From the NCBI RefSeq assembly GCF_016808095.1, contig NC_068974.1:38292590-38356589 (forward strand): a stretch of DNA of 64,000 nt, in the 5' to 3' direction. This DNA is from Vigna angularis (lineage: Eukaryota; Streptophyta; Magnoliopsida; Fabales; Fabaceae). This document shows, one piece after another, positions 24,301-37,351 of this stretch; positions within the stretch are counted from its first letter, which is position 1, and each line of letters opens with the position of its first letter. A program made the position numbers and the translations under genes. Below the pieces are notes generated by a model. It worked only from the letters and a program-made list of their open reading frames with translations, was not told where the DNA came from and did no database searches.

Positions 24301-26014
24301 TCTGTTTGTCTAGTATAAGCACCATTAAGCTTGTAAACTTATTGCATTAATTATTAGGTCAATCTTTGTCCTGATTTATCTCTAGGGTTGGTCTAGTGGT
24401 GAGCGATTTGTGTTGTATTCGTAAGGTAGTAGGTTCTATTCTCATTGCGACATTGGCACCGTTGTCCATAATAAAATCTCTTGGCCTGAGTTCATTAAGT
24501 AGTGATTGATTAGTCGGACCCTTCTTACCCATAAGCGTTGTGCTTTGGAGTTTACTACGCTATCTTGGCACTTCATAAGTTAAGATGGTATATTTCCCGT
24601 TGTTAGGTTGGTGGCTAAACCAACAAATTAACTTACTTAATGTGACATCGACCTTTTATCCATTGGTTGGTCAGGTATAAATAAAACTATTTACTTTTCC
24701 GGCTATTGACCATACCTTGTCCGTTATTTTTTTTCTTTTTACATTGATGAAACTAATTTTTACATTAGACTATATAACATGCCTGTTAGCCTGGGATATC
24801 GCTAGACTTAGATTATTGGGTGTCCAACCGTAGAACAATTTTACATAAACATAACTCTCAAGTTTCCATGCTTACATAAATTATAAGAGAATTACAATTA
24901 TAATTTAATTGTCTAATGAATTGCATTGCACCCACTGAGCCCTTGTGATTTCCTGCATTACATTCAACTTTTAAAATAACTATAGTACTTATTTAATTGA
25001 AATATTTTGCAGTTATTATAAAAAAATATTATAATGTTTTCCATGGTCCGTGGCTTTGGTACAATATTCACGGACACGGTAATTTCCTTAAAACCTTTGA
25101 ATAATTTAGGTCATATAGGTGTCAAAATGTGATCAAATCATGGTAGAGACTCAGAGATTATAATAAATCAATGGTTGAATTAGAATAAGGAAAAAGAAGA
25201 TAGCGATCATTCTTAAATCATAGGTCCCTCATTCTATTTCTGTTACAAACGCACAGTCTCACCCAAGGAAAAATAAGTAGGGAAGGGGATTGAAATTTGA
25301 AGGTTGTGCAACTCTCTATGTGCTTTCAAATAAGAGCACGGTGCATGAGAGGACAAATAAGAGAGAAAAAGGATTTCGAAAAGGTTAAGGAGTTTACTAT
25401 ATTTCATGTATGACTTCCTTTACAGTCCATAAATATGATTAAATCATAAAGTAAAGAAATTATAACTCGCACTATAAATAACCAATAATTATACTAAAAC
25501 TGTCTAATGATGAACATCAACAATTCTGCTTCCCGTTTAAAAGTGATGGTCTAGTAATACTATTGTGAAAGAGTGGTATTCTATTTGAATTGTGATTTTT
25601 TTCGTTACACGTTCACAGACTATTCTAATTGGTGTCCCTGCTCTTAGCGCTTATGTAGAGTTTTAGATTAACTTTAGACATTTAGGAGAAGTTTATGTTT
25701 TGCTCTATTAAAGAAAATTAAGAGCATAGCTATTTGAAGCAAAGTTGTGATTTCTGTTAGTGTATCATTGAATTGCTTGAATCTGTCCGTTGTCTTATAT
25801 TTTTAAACTGTCACTCGGGCAGGACGAGGATGCATTTTTCAGGGATTATGCTGAAGCGCATAAGAAACTTTCAGAGCTAGGCTTTGTGCCAAGTTCAAAG
25901 GCGATTTCTATTAAGGATGGGACCGTACTGGCACAAGGTGCTGTAGGAGTTGTAGTTACTGCGGCGGTGGTGATCCTCAGTTACTTGTATGAAGTTCGCA
26001 AAAGGGGGAAGTAG
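21375..26014 (+). CDS. APX3: peroxisomal membrane ascorbate peroxidase APX3, 9 exons, 287 aa
   Basis: A class I haem peroxidase that reduces hydrogen peroxide with ascorbate, anchored in the peroxisome membrane and facing the cytosol. Exons: 21375-21490, 21645-21769, 22017-22066, 23380-23445, 23532-23580, 23723-23805, 23891-23970, 24106-24208, 25823-26014. All are GT-AG with consistent phases, giving 287 residues, the length I recall for Arabidopsis APX3. The distal active site is seen in [12 protein letters not shown] (Arg, Trp, His) and the proximal haem-ligand His in LSGGHTLGRAH. The C-terminal exon adds a hydrophobic segment ([18 protein letters not shown]) and a basic tail RKRGK, the membrane peroxisomal targeting signal that separates APX3 from cytosolic APX1/2. 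Two introns, 3 and 8, are over 1.3 kb. Confidence 0.97.
24384..24600 (+). mobile_element. tRNA-derived SINE candidate in APX3 intron 8
   Basis: TTGGTCTAGTGG (24389-24400) fits an RNA polymerase III A box, and GGTTCTATTCTC (24432-24443) is close to a B box, with about 31 bp between them. That is the usual spacing in tRNA genes and plant SINEs. The flank does not fold as a tRNA gene by eye. The 3' end and target-site duplication were not found, so the right boundary is a guess. Confidence 0.45.
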
Positions 26015-28234
26015 ACCGGGACATGTTCATCTCTCTTGGATGTTACATTTGGTTGACCCCGACCCATTATGTGCAAAATAGGGTTCATTTTTGCAGCTTC
26101 AGTTTCTGTTTACTTGGCACCAATAAAGAATAATGCCACAGCCACGCTGACTTTTATATGAATAGACTAAAAATATCCTGAATACTCAATTTAAGCGCAA
26201 CGTCATAATACGTAAATACAAAAAATTTAGCATTCCCAGTTACGTGTTATTCACTGTAAGGTTAGAGGAGGGTAGACATGCTCATTTGCTCAAATCAAAA
26301 AGGCTAATTTGTCATGCATGTTTCGTGCCAGGAAATCAGAATTACAAAAACTGGTACTGCGCTAGCTGAGATTTAAGAAAATCATGCATTAAGTTAGTCT
26401 GCAGTAGACTAGAGAATACTGGTTTAGTCATAACCAGATATAAAAGGATTTAAATATATTCAATAAAATAAAATAAAATTATTAGTTCATAATTGCTATA
26501 AAATTGAATATACACAATCAAACATAATTTATTGAAATGTATTTGTATCTTTTAACTTTGTAATTAATAGTAAATGTCAAAACTATGTCATAAATACTAT
26601 CAATGTGATTTTTTTTATAAAATATAAATACATCAAGCTCGGTTAGATTCAATATTTAGTTAATTTGTACAAGGAGGAATCTAGTTACGCTAAGAATAAT
26701 TAAAAAAAATTGTGGCAAGTGTTGAATACAATCCAGGTATAGTCGTAGAATACGGTGCGTTAACTATACTAACAATGGAGGAGCGGAGGTGCATTTCTGT
26801 TTCTTGGCTGAAGAAAGACAAGCAAACGTGTTTGATAGGATAAAATTTGGAGCCCTCCTACCCTCCTCCATCTCTAGTACTCATCATCTATGCTGAATTG
26901 AAAATGTGTTATTTAAATCGGATAAAAATGAAGAGCGGTAAAAGGAGACTGAGATATATCGAAATCTGCGGTATTTGTCTGCCAAAACTGTCATAAGAGT
27001 TCATCTATCTCCTTGGCGAGGAAGTTTATTAATTATTTTAAAAAAAAAATCTTATCCACTGTACAGAGAGAAAGAGAGAGAGAGAGAGATGAGAAAAGGT
27101 TGAAGTTGAGGAAGACACATGTGGAGGACAACGAAAGAGGTAGGTAAGAGCTCATGGAAGTTAGGACAACCTCCCACGAGTACCTAAGCACATGACAAAC
27201 TCGTGTTGATGTGCTGTGATGGCTATCATCAATCATGTAAATGCAAATCGTACGCCACACTCTCTTCCTCTATATGTAGTAGTAGTATATCAGACGACTC
27301 ACTTTTCCCTTCAACATTCACATTTTCCCTCCCATGTGGGGAGAGCCAGGGGAAGAACAACCCCATCATATCATATCTAATCATAATATTAATAATAATT
27401 TAACCCAACTCATAATGGATTCCATTCATTCATCTATGTGTATGTCTATTATTTCGCCTTTCTTCAATCATATATTATTTATTGCTAACTTTACTCTTAT
27501 ACGCACATTGCATCTTTTGGCTACCCTACGAAATTTTAGTTGGGTTGGGTTGGGTAGCGTTGTTGCCTCTCCCAATAAAATCTCCTACTACCAAACGCTA
27601 ATCATCTTAGTTGGCTTGTTCATTCTCTTTAAAATCAAAGACTTCGTATTAAAAGCCAATGCAGTTAATACGATACGAGACGTTTTGGCGAATACAATTG
27701 TTAAAAGTTGTGCTTGTTTTTAGGTGTACAAAAATTTATTTGGTTACTTGGGTGTGGTACAGGAAGTGGTGAACTGGTGTGTTATGTGGCGTAGTTTGAA
27801 GAGGATTTGGTCTAGAATTGCAAGTACAGTCAGAAAAGATGAAAAGGTGGGTGAAAATACTCCCAATAATTTCACCCATGTGGACTGAATCTTTTCCCTA
27901 CAATCGTGCTGTTCCTCCTTGAAAGCAACCTCTACCCATGAATATTAGCCCTCGCCATCATCCACTTGACGTTCTCAGGGAAAGAGAAAAGAATGGTAAT
28001 GGATAACTACTATAATAAGAACACAACAAAAAGATCAACCATGCTCCCATTCCCAACCTTTTCCTATACTTGCAACTCAAGGTTTTCCAACACAGAAACC
28101 AAAACTGGAAGGTAAACCAAAGCCCCTACACATCACAACCACAACCACACTCTCACTCATTTCCCTTCTCTTACTTCAACATCTTTCATTCAACTCAGCC
28201 TCCAACACTTCTAGAAAGTACAAACTTGTCTATT

Positions 28235-28271
<37 letters not shown>

Positions 28272-29160
28272 GCATCCTAATGCACCAATACAATAAAGAA
28301 CCACAACTACCATTACCATCCATCCCTATGCTTTTCCACACTATTTTCTTTTGCCTGTTGCAACTAACTTTCCCAAGTAACTATTCTTATAGGGAAATTA
28401 AGCCCACACGAACCCTTATGTTTATAAGACAGTGTTAGCTGCTGTCCATAATAAAATGGTTGTGAAGAGCTTCGGAATTATGTTTTGCCATGTAAGAAAC
28501 ATACCATCGGATGTGCAGTCATGTGCTGGATAGAAAAAACATGACATGTAACATTTTTTTATTGAAATAGAACAAGGTTTAGAAGGATGAGAGGTTGTAA
28601 CATTCCAATATATAATAATAAGAATCAAACTGAAATGCGTTAAGGTAGGTAGATCCGCCTAATGAAGTCAATTTCGAATAATAAAAGGCTCTCTAACTTC
28701 AATTTGATTCCACTGTCACATGTACATTTTTTTAATCCTCAACCTAAACGATTAAATAAGAGATAGCTTGCTCCTCACATAACCTCATCGAGCAGTTGTT
28801 GAAGAAGGAATTTGAAACTGGTTTTTTACTTAGCACAGATAAATTGGCTGGTGTGGCTTTAACTTTTATATTAAGGGTAAAGTTTATGAGAAATAAAATA
28901 TGTTTCCTTTATTTCCAAAAAGGGGTAAGAGATCACATCTTGTCCTGCCTTGCCCATACTTTAATACATTCTACTTTACACCAACCTGAAGGTTACCCAT
29001 TGTTAATGTCTTTTAACTAGTTATATCATTGATGCAAATATAGTATAAATATATCATCAGATAGGGAGAGGAAAGAGAAAGAGAGAGAGAAAGAGCCAAC
29101 AGCCACTCTCCTTAACCTGTCTCACCAACTCGCGTCTAGAAGCACCAATTAGGGTCTTCC
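26015..29160. other. intergenic DNA between APX3 and the MYB gene
   Basis: The start is probably the APX3 3' UTR. The rest includes a (GA)n tract at about 27066-27089 and a (CT)n tract at about 28231-28269. Scattered short ORFs have no recognisable features. From about 28950 it is probably MYB promoter. Confidence 0.5.
28231..28269. repeat. (CT)n microsatellite
   Basis: About 19 CT dinucleotides, roughly 1.1 kb upstream of the MYB start codon. Confidence 0.95.
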
Positions 29161-29169
29161 TTCTCTGTC

Positions 29170-29206
<37 letters not shown>
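29170..29206 (+). repeat. (CT)n tract in the MYB promoter
   Basis: About 18 CT dinucleotides ending some 37 bp upstream of the TATA box. Pyrimidine patches of this kind (Y patches, GAGA-type sites) are common in plant core promoters. Confidence 0.9.
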
Positions 29207-29209
<3 letters not shown>

Positions 29210-29242
29210 GTGTTCTGTCCCCTTTCTTTTGGAGTCAAAAGC

Positions 29243-29250
29243 CTATAAAA
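29243..29250 (+). promoter_or_regulatory. TATA box of the MYB gene
   Basis: CTATAAAA lies about 155 bp upstream of the ATG at 29404. The leader between them has no in-frame ATG that I noticed. Confidence 0.65.
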
Positions 29251-29403
29251 CCACACCCCAACTCCCTCTTAAACCGGCTTCTTTGTTGCTGCAAGCCAAT
29301 CTTAATTCCTACCCTTACTTACATTACATATACATATCATATCATATCCCTAAAGTGACCAAAAAACAGAAATTTCACAACACAATTCAATTCTGAGTTA
29401 ATT

Positions 29404-30294
29404 ATGGGAAGATCGCCTTGCTGTGAGAAAGCTCACACAAACAAAGGTGCATGGACCAAAGAAGAAGATGACAGACTCATATCTTACATTCGAGCTCACG
29501 GCGAGGGCTGCTGGCGGTCACTCCCCAAAGCCGCCGGCCTCCTCCGCTGCGGCAAGAGCTGCCGTCTCCGCTGGATCAACTACCTCCGTCCCGACCTCAA
29601 GCGTGGCAACTTCACCGAGGAAGAGGATGAACTCATCATTAAACTCCACAGCCTCCTCGGGAACAAGTAAGCAAACCCATCTCGTATCTCGTATTCTCAT
29701 CACACGAAAAAAGAAAAAATCTTATCTAAATCGAAACAAAACAACCACGTTGTTGGTTGGCGTTGTTGGTGCTGTTTTAGGTGGTCTTTGATAGCTGGAA
29801 GATTGCCGGGGAGAACGGACAATGAAATAAAGAACTATTGGAACACTCACATAAGAAGGAAGCTTTTGAACAGAGGAATCGACCCTGCAACTCACAGACC
29901 TCTCAACGAAGCAGCAGCTTCTTCTGCAACAGTTGTAACAGTTGCAACTGCCAGTAATATATCTTTCGGTAAACAAGAACAAGAGACAAGTTCGAGTAAT
30001 GGAAGCGTGGTTATAGGGTCCATCTTAGAACGCTGCCCTGACTTGAACCTTGAGTTAACCATTAGTCCTCCTCGCCACCAACAACATCATCATCATCAAC
30101 AACAACAACAACCTCAGAAGAATCTTTGCTTCGTTTGCAGTTTGGGTTTGCACAACAGCAAGGATTGCAGCTGCAACGTGGCCAACGCCGTCGCTGCCAA
30201 CAACACCGCTCCTCCTGCTTCTGCCGCCGCTTATGATTTCTTGGGCTTGAAAACCAACGGTGTTTGGGATTGCACCAGCTTGGAAATGAAATGA
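29404..30294 (+). CDS. subgroup-4 R2R3-MYB transcriptional repressor, 2 exons, 258 aa
   Basis: A nuclear DNA-binding repressor of the AtMYB4/6/32/MYB308 group, which turns down phenylpropanoid, lignin and flavonoid genes. Exons 29404-29666 and 29781-30294 join within codon 88 (GNK/WSL). [17 protein letters not shown] opens the protein. R2 covers about residues 14-61 and R3 about 67-112. R3 carries the bHLH-binding signature (EL..K...L......L...R). The tail has the C1 motif [14 protein letters not shown], an EAR repression motif [10 protein letters not shown], a histidine/glutamine-rich stretch, a zinc-finger-like [16 protein letters not shown] and the C4 ending YDFLGLK..SLEMK. All subgroup-4 motifs are intact. 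Position next to APX3 and SBT1.6 suggests the Arabidopsis MYB32 locus, while the ending also resembles MYB6. Confidence 0.95.
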
Positions 30295-33200
30295 ATCCAA
30301 GCCATACCGATTAGTTAGTGTTGCTGGAGAGAACTGAGAGAATGGAATTCATAAGTTTTGAGTTTTCTCTCCTTGTTCCTTTCTTCTCTTCTCTGATTTG
30401 TGTAATTAATTAATTAATTACTTAATTAGTCGCTGATGCATAATATACAGTTCCAGTACAGTTGAACATCATTCCCCACTTTTCCTTTTCTTGTTACTCT
30501 CCTCTGATCTGCAACCGGACCGGTATGGCAGAATATTCATTCAAATCTTCTCAATTTGCAAACTTTTTTTATTTAACGGAAGTCCATCTTTCCGATTGGA
30601 GTAAGTAATGACAGCTCTTTTAATCATATTTTACTGAATATTCAATGGTTTATCTGCATCATCACATCCCAGGTCATATATAGTTAATCTTTTTCTTCCT
30701 AATTCTTAATTTTTAATTTGAGTATGTATAATAATTATTCGAGGCTCCACATGGATACACCGAACAATTGCGCTAGCTCCCTCAGATACGGTATTATATA
30801 TGAATCTTGTGATTTGGGTTGATGCTATGGTGAATAATATTATGTATGCATTCATGCGTCATATATATAGAGTATAGACACCACTGAGGCTGTTGGTGAC
30901 GACGATCTTTATTTCCCTTTTTCTTGCTCTTTAAATTCTTTATGGAGGCTTTTGGGCTTGTCTTTTATGGAGAAAAATAAAAGGAAAAGGGAGATGATAG
31001 ATATATCCATCCATGTATACGCAAACAGTGAATGGATAAGCTGGAACTGGAAGAGAACTTTTTTAGACGGAATTAATAGCTCTATTCCACTGCTACCTAA
31101 TCAAGTTTAAATAAAATAATGCTGTCTACAATTTTTGTTCTTTAATATAATTAATTACCCACATGTTGTGTGGAGAAAACTGAAACATGTGGCTAGTTTG
31201 GTAATTAAAAAAGAAAACAAAAAAAGAGTAGCGAAAATCTCAATCTGATATCTACTGAATCAGAGTTACAGCTAGCTAAATACTGATACATATGATATCA
31301 GGTACAAACAAGATATGTAAAACGCGTGAATGAAGCAGCAGAGTAGAGTAGAATCCGTAGTACCACATGTTCCTTCTACCAACCTCATTAACATCAAATT
31401 ATTTAGGCCATGGTCCAACCAACTTCTTAACTTTGGGGTGTGTGTGTGTAGATGCCAACATAACATACCTAGTTTTTCCCAGACTTTATTTATTTTACCT
31501 TACAGAGAGATCCACCACACACAAACACACTCTGCTCTTCCATATTTGGTGATACGTCTTGGTATCATATTTGCAATCAGATTAGAGAGAAATGAAAGAC
31601 AGGTAAAACTGTATAATTAATTAGGTACTTAATTGGTTTCGTTAGGTTAATGAAACAAAACACCAGCAATCCTGTGTTAGTTGTTGTATTGGGTCGGCAC
31701 ACTCGTTTTCAGTCCACATCTATATTCATTGTTAGTTATTTAAAGAATGTTTTGTGGTGGTTTTGGGTGATAAAATTGGAGTTGCGTGGTTATGTTTCTA
31801 AACTTTATGGTGTTTGCTTGGTGCGAGTATGCTTTCTCAACACTGGCTAGGTAGCTACTAGCCACATTATTGCGTATTGACGATGGATAGATAGATAGAT
31901 ATATATACAAAAAGAGGTTTAGAATAGGTAAATGGCATAAATCACATTAAAAGGTGGGAGCAACTAAAATAAAATTGGCAGTAAATTGATCCTACCAACC
32001 ATTCAAATTTTATCTGCCCCATTAACTGAGGGTCATGTCATGGGGTCTGTCAGACCATAGACCAATTGGATTCGATTGGCCAGTTCTGGGTGCATTGGAT
32101 TATTAATGGGGATGTTTTTCTCCAACCTAATAACATTTTCAAGACTGTGACATTCGTGTCTGATACAGAAGAAATAAAAAAAGATTCATTTTTTAGTTAC
32201 CCCAGTTGATTGAATTTTGTAATTTGTGAGTAAATTAAAAAATTATGCAGGATAAATAGGATTAGATAACAAGGAAGAGAAAAGACAGAGGTGGTGGTGG
32301 TAGCTACTTTCCAACCAGATCAGATCCCAAAACTAGTCCTTCCCACATATAATGGGGAGCGTCCCTTTTCAACCATCCCTTTTTCCTTTTTCAAAAGTGT
32401 TAGGTAGAGACATTAGAAGCTTCCATCAGATATTTTTTTAATATTTATTTCTTCACTGCTCCCAAGCTAAGGTAGCCTCACAAAAATTATGATCTTGTTT
32501 TTGATGAACAGGTACCGCAGCCAAGAAGTGCCCCGAGATAGGGGACTTTTCTGATTTTAATTTATTGCTTTCTTTCTGTGACCGTGAAATAGCAACTGGG
32601 TTGGCCAAAGATTGCAGCTTTCTTATTGTTCCTGCTCTACTACTACTCTACTCTGATCATGATCATGATCATGATGATACGTATTGTTAAATTGGTTGAA
32701 CCTGCACCCACTTCACATGCATGATTTGTAGTGGGTCCATTTTGATTCATCTCTAGATCCTCGCACCATCACCTTGGAGATTACTAAATTATGGACAAGG
32801 ATGCCTTACATAAGCCATTGTTTGGTGCAAGTACTTTATCCAATTCTGTTCCTTGGATGTGCATGTGTGTAGCATATAGATATGGATCACATGATGTTAA
32901 TAATTATAATAATAATAATAATCGTAATGTTGATAGTACCTTAACCAACTTGATAAATGGCACCACACATGTGTACACTTTATGGCCATTCCCTGGGGTC
33001 CTTTATAGGTAAAACTGGGCCTTGCTGTATGTCAATTATTGCTTCATCGTTTCTTCTCTTTTTCTTTCCCACTTCCTATACTAATTCCTTTTTTGCTAAT
33101 TTTAGCCTTGCCACACACTCAACTTTACCAGATTTTAGATTTTTTTCACTTTGCTTTCCACATGTGCTCATCATTTACCAGGATAGATGAACAGCAACCA

Positions 33201-35390
33201 TGTTGGAGAAACTGTATTTCTTGACCAATATAAAGTAATAAAATTAAGTCCTGTTATTTGGGACATAGTCAAGCAATGATCTTTCGTTGAATGTTAAGAA
33301 AACCAGAAGGGTTGAATTGTTGGTGTACTTTGTTTCTATTTTAACTGCTCCTTTTCTCACCCACTTGCATATGCAGTTTCTATATAATCAGACAAAAGTC
33401 ATAACTATTATCTTGGACATAGAAATGTCCTACTGATAAAATCATTCTCTTAAAGCTAAGAAGGAAAAAAAACATTTATTCTTTTTAACTTTAATAACTT
33501 AAAACATTATCCACTTTCTCTTCATAATCTGTCTTTCATCTATAAAACTGCAGGTCCAAATAAAGTGTAAGCAACAACAAACACTCCAAGACATATCTAG
33601 CTTTGAAAAACTTACATGTTCGCAGAACGATGGTATAAATTTTCTAAAACCTTCACCGATGAGTTACATATAATCTATGAAGAAATCAGGCAATAATCTT
33701 TAACTTTTACAACGTTAGATATTTGTGTTCTGTATATCATAATAATAATAATAATATTTAAAAGTTACATGTATTTTTTTGTCCTAAATTATTATAAAAT
33801 GGTATTTCATTGATAAACTAAGTTATAACGTGTATTTAGTCTATGTATTTTATTAAATTTTTGTAGAACATCTTATCTAACAAACGAAATTAAATATTTT
33901 TCATGTTATAAAATCAATTTTATAATAAATTATAATATAACATCTAACGTGTTAATTTGTTGGGGAAGTGTTTTACACATTATTTGCATAGACGAAAAAA
34001 TTTATAACTTAACTTAGATATGAAATATAATTTTTTTTATAATAGTTGGAGAATGGAAAACATATTTAATTCAATGTTTAATGATTAGATAATGTATTTT
34101 AGAATCAAACGTATCTTACAAAGTCTCATTCTATTATTAAGTAAACTTTTTATTATCTAAACTTTTTATTATTTGTTACTCATCTTCTAAGTTTCTTTCT
34201 TTTTTTGTTTATCAAGTGATGGAGTGAAGATTCTAAAACATTCAAAAGACTATTTTGTCAAAGATTCTGATCAAATTTAGATTAATGTTAAGAGAAAATG
34301 AAGTCAACGGTTAAAATAATATTTATAATATATTTTGTTGATCATGAATCCTTATTTGAATGAGCCATAATTACGAGTCCATTAGCTTAAATGTCAGCTT
34401 ACTTGTGAGTATTTCTACTTGTTTCTTAGTTAAGCTATTCAATGTGAGAGTATCTCCAACAAACACAAAGAAATACTGATAGGTGGTATCCTAGCTCATT
34501 GAGCAACTTGGTTATTAAAGAAGCGCAATACTCTGTATCAGTATTTGATACCTGCTAGTGATAATTGAATGTAAAACAATCATTAATATCTAGTAAATAT
34601 TGTATTTATAGAATACCTTGTAGTCGGTTTATCAATTATATTATCTATAAGTCATCTCCACATACACATTCTTATATTTAAATATTGTATTTAGTAAGAT
34701 TAAGGTCTCCACTGAAAAAAAATACAAATAAAATATGTATAAAAATTAAATAGAAAAATTCATGAAATGGTAATAAATGAATAATAAAAGTTATAATTAA
34801 ACCTAAATTAGATAAGATTGGGAATAAGACGTGTATTTGTGTTGTGGGGGGAAAAGTGTTGGAGAACATGGTCCTAGAAATTGAGGCATGGGCAGGGTAG
34901 GTATGAAGTCCTAAAAGTAGGAACACTTTCCTATCAAAATTACATAAAGAAGCAGGAAGGACATGAATGTGTGAGTTTGGCATGTATAAGTGGGAGGTAT
35001 GGTTTGCTAAAATTAGGGTTGCCATTCACCACCTTTCACTCAAATTAAGATTAGTTTTTTTTTCAGGCATGGACTCAAGACATGGAACTAATTATGTCGT
35101 CAATGATTTTGACTTAATCACTTAAAAGCAATTTTTTTTAGTTTATCTTTCAGATAATAAGTTTTTTTCTCTCAAGAGACACGTGTAATTTCACTAAACT
35201 TCTCCAGACATAATTGTAAGAAAATAAAAAAATAGATATGTTCTTTTTTTTAAATGAAAACTTATAAAAGTTAAAGATTAAATTTTCAAAAAACTTATAT
35301 AAGATAAAGGTTAAACTATTTTGATCTAAATACATTTAGAAGTTAGTAATAACATAGAGATATTATAATCCCATATAAAAAGTAGCATTA
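30295..35390. other. gene-poor stretch downstream of the MYB gene
   Basis: The first few hundred bases are probably MYB 3' UTR. The rest is moderately AT-rich with short unrelated ORFs, a (TGATCA)n-like tract (32656-32680) and (AAT)n tracts near 32900 and 33740. No protein family, tRNA or known plant microRNA was recognised. The interval 32280-32700 is less AT-rich than its surroundings and may be regulatory. Confidence 0.5.
32656..32680. repeat. palindromic TGATCA/TCATGA short tandem tract
   Basis: CTGATCATGATCATGATCAT repeats a six-base self-complementary unit four times, so it can form a cruciform or hairpin. Confidence 0.85.
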
Positions 35391-35394
35391 TTGA

Positions 35395-35560
35395 ATGGAA
35401 TAACCTACCTATGGTCTGGGCCCTCAACATTACCAACTCGAGTATGTTTTGGGGCGGTAGTTGGTAGCCGTCCGACGTAGGCACATGTGCGCTGCTGCGG
35501 CGGTGGGTCCTCCCCCAAACCACCGTCAATCACCGGTGGTCCCATCAAACCCTAATATCA
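35395..35560. promoter_or_regulatory. GC-richer island with AC-element-like MYB sites
   Basis: About 165 bp stand out from the AT-rich surroundings. They contain ACCTACC near 35405, ACCAACT near 35431 and, on the other strand, the GTTGGTAG sequence near 35459. These resemble AC elements bound by R2R3-MYB proteins. No gene is seen directly beside it. Function is inferred only from motif match. Confidence 0.25.
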
Positions 35561-37320
35561 CTTATAGTCATTAGTCAACATACGCCTCAACCCAATTCCA
35601 CATAATTACAACTTTCCCATCACGTGATCTCTTCTCTGATATTTCATTTCAACATTTTCTCTAATCTAATCAGACATTGTTTAAGCAAAATCTTCCCATT
35701 AATTCCTCACTTTAATCCTTAATTCTTCTCTCCAATCTCCACCAGACAAACCGGTGCATCATGATGGAACACTCGTAGAAATATCCATCGATTCGATGAT
35801 GTTATCAGATACAAAAAAAAAACAGAGAGGATTAATTATATAAAGCGCATCACAATCATATTAGCTCAGCTTATGTTTATACGATGAAATCCGAGGTGGT
35901 GGTTTAAAAGTTAATATTTTCTTGAACTTTTAGGTAAACAGATACCAAGAATCCAAATCCAATCTTAATTATTATGAATTGCATCAAAGTTTCGTTCTTT
36001 CATAGTCACCAGTCAGAAGCAGCAATAATAATTAGTAAACGACAATCCGCGGTCCTCCTGATAATTTCTTTTTTCAAGATTTGACAGTATTCGAGTGAGT
36101 TGGGTCCGTGAGGACTAATAACTTCATCGATCATCGAATCTCTATATCTGATTGCACATATCATAGTAATAGAAGACAAAATGTGCAGTGTAAAATAGCC
36201 ATAAATGATGTTAATTTGCAGGTATAATCCTGATTTTGTGAGTTGGTTCGGATAAGATAAGCAGAACTGAGAGGAGTTGAATCAGGCAATGATTTTGGCG
36301 GTGCATGAAGAGAAGAAGCAATTGCTATCTTGTTTTAATTTTGAAGACATGCATGGGACAGAGGCATTACTAGGAGCAGGAGGGTAAGAGACCTAATACC
36401 CTATACCCTACAAGTCTAGATAGAATTGGATCTCTCTGGTTCAGCTTGTGGCACTTGCTGGTTGGTACCATTTTTTTTTTCTTCAATAAATAATAATAGT
36501 TCTACTATACTGCATTGGTTTTATCTTGTTTTACTGAAGAAAGAAATGAAGAGTGTCCAACATTTCTGATGCAATGAAGAAGTGAAGCTGCCACACCTGG
36601 AATCTGATCAGGAACAGAAAGGAACATCCCAACCCTTCTCCTGCTTCTTCAGTCACAGATAATAAATGCAAGAGAAAGGTGCAGTTTGAAAGAGTCTTAT
36701 AAGTATGAGATGAGATGCATGTTTTTGTGTTGTTTGAAATAGTTTGGTATGTGAGGGTTGAAAAAGAGATGGATGGTTATTAATTTGGGGTGAGTGATGT
36801 GTGTGTTTAATGGTTGGCTGGTAGAGAGAGATGTAATAATAATAAAAATAATAATAAGAAGAAGGAGATGGTTGGAAAAATAAAAGGTTGTGTTGTGTTG
36901 TTAAAAGTGAATATGCCTTTATTGCAAAGGAGTGAGGGTTATTGATTAGTGGTTGGTTAGGTCTTGGGGTGGAGCAGGTGTTTTAATTGGTTTGGGCCAT
37001 GGGTGGGCCATGGATGGGCCTTAGGGTACCAAACCCTGAAAAGGACGGAAAGAGAGAGAGAGAGATGCAGGAGGAGATAGCACCGTGCGCAAAATAGCAA
37101 AAATGTAGCGGGTAGGAAAAGTTCACGAAGTTTGGTGAGATGTCTATGATTAAATAATGAGATAGGCACATGAAGAAGCAGCACAAAAATCCATGTCATA
37201 AATAAATAAATAAAAAGATATTATTGCACTGTGTGTGGTGTGGATGATGACCATGGATTGATGGATGGGCATGTTGTTAGGTAGTGGTTGCTTGGATTTA
37301 GGTGATGATGATCATTATTA

Positions 37321-37351
<31 letters not shown>

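Noticed and set aside
27334..27723. 129-aa ORF with hydrophobic stretches upstream of the MYB gene
   Set aside because: AT-rich, no recognisable domain, no splice or promoter context; it looks like chance.
36586..36605. TGAAGCTGCCA, which matches the start of miR167
   Set aside because: The match stops after 11 bases and no complementary arm that would form a precursor hairpin was found nearby.
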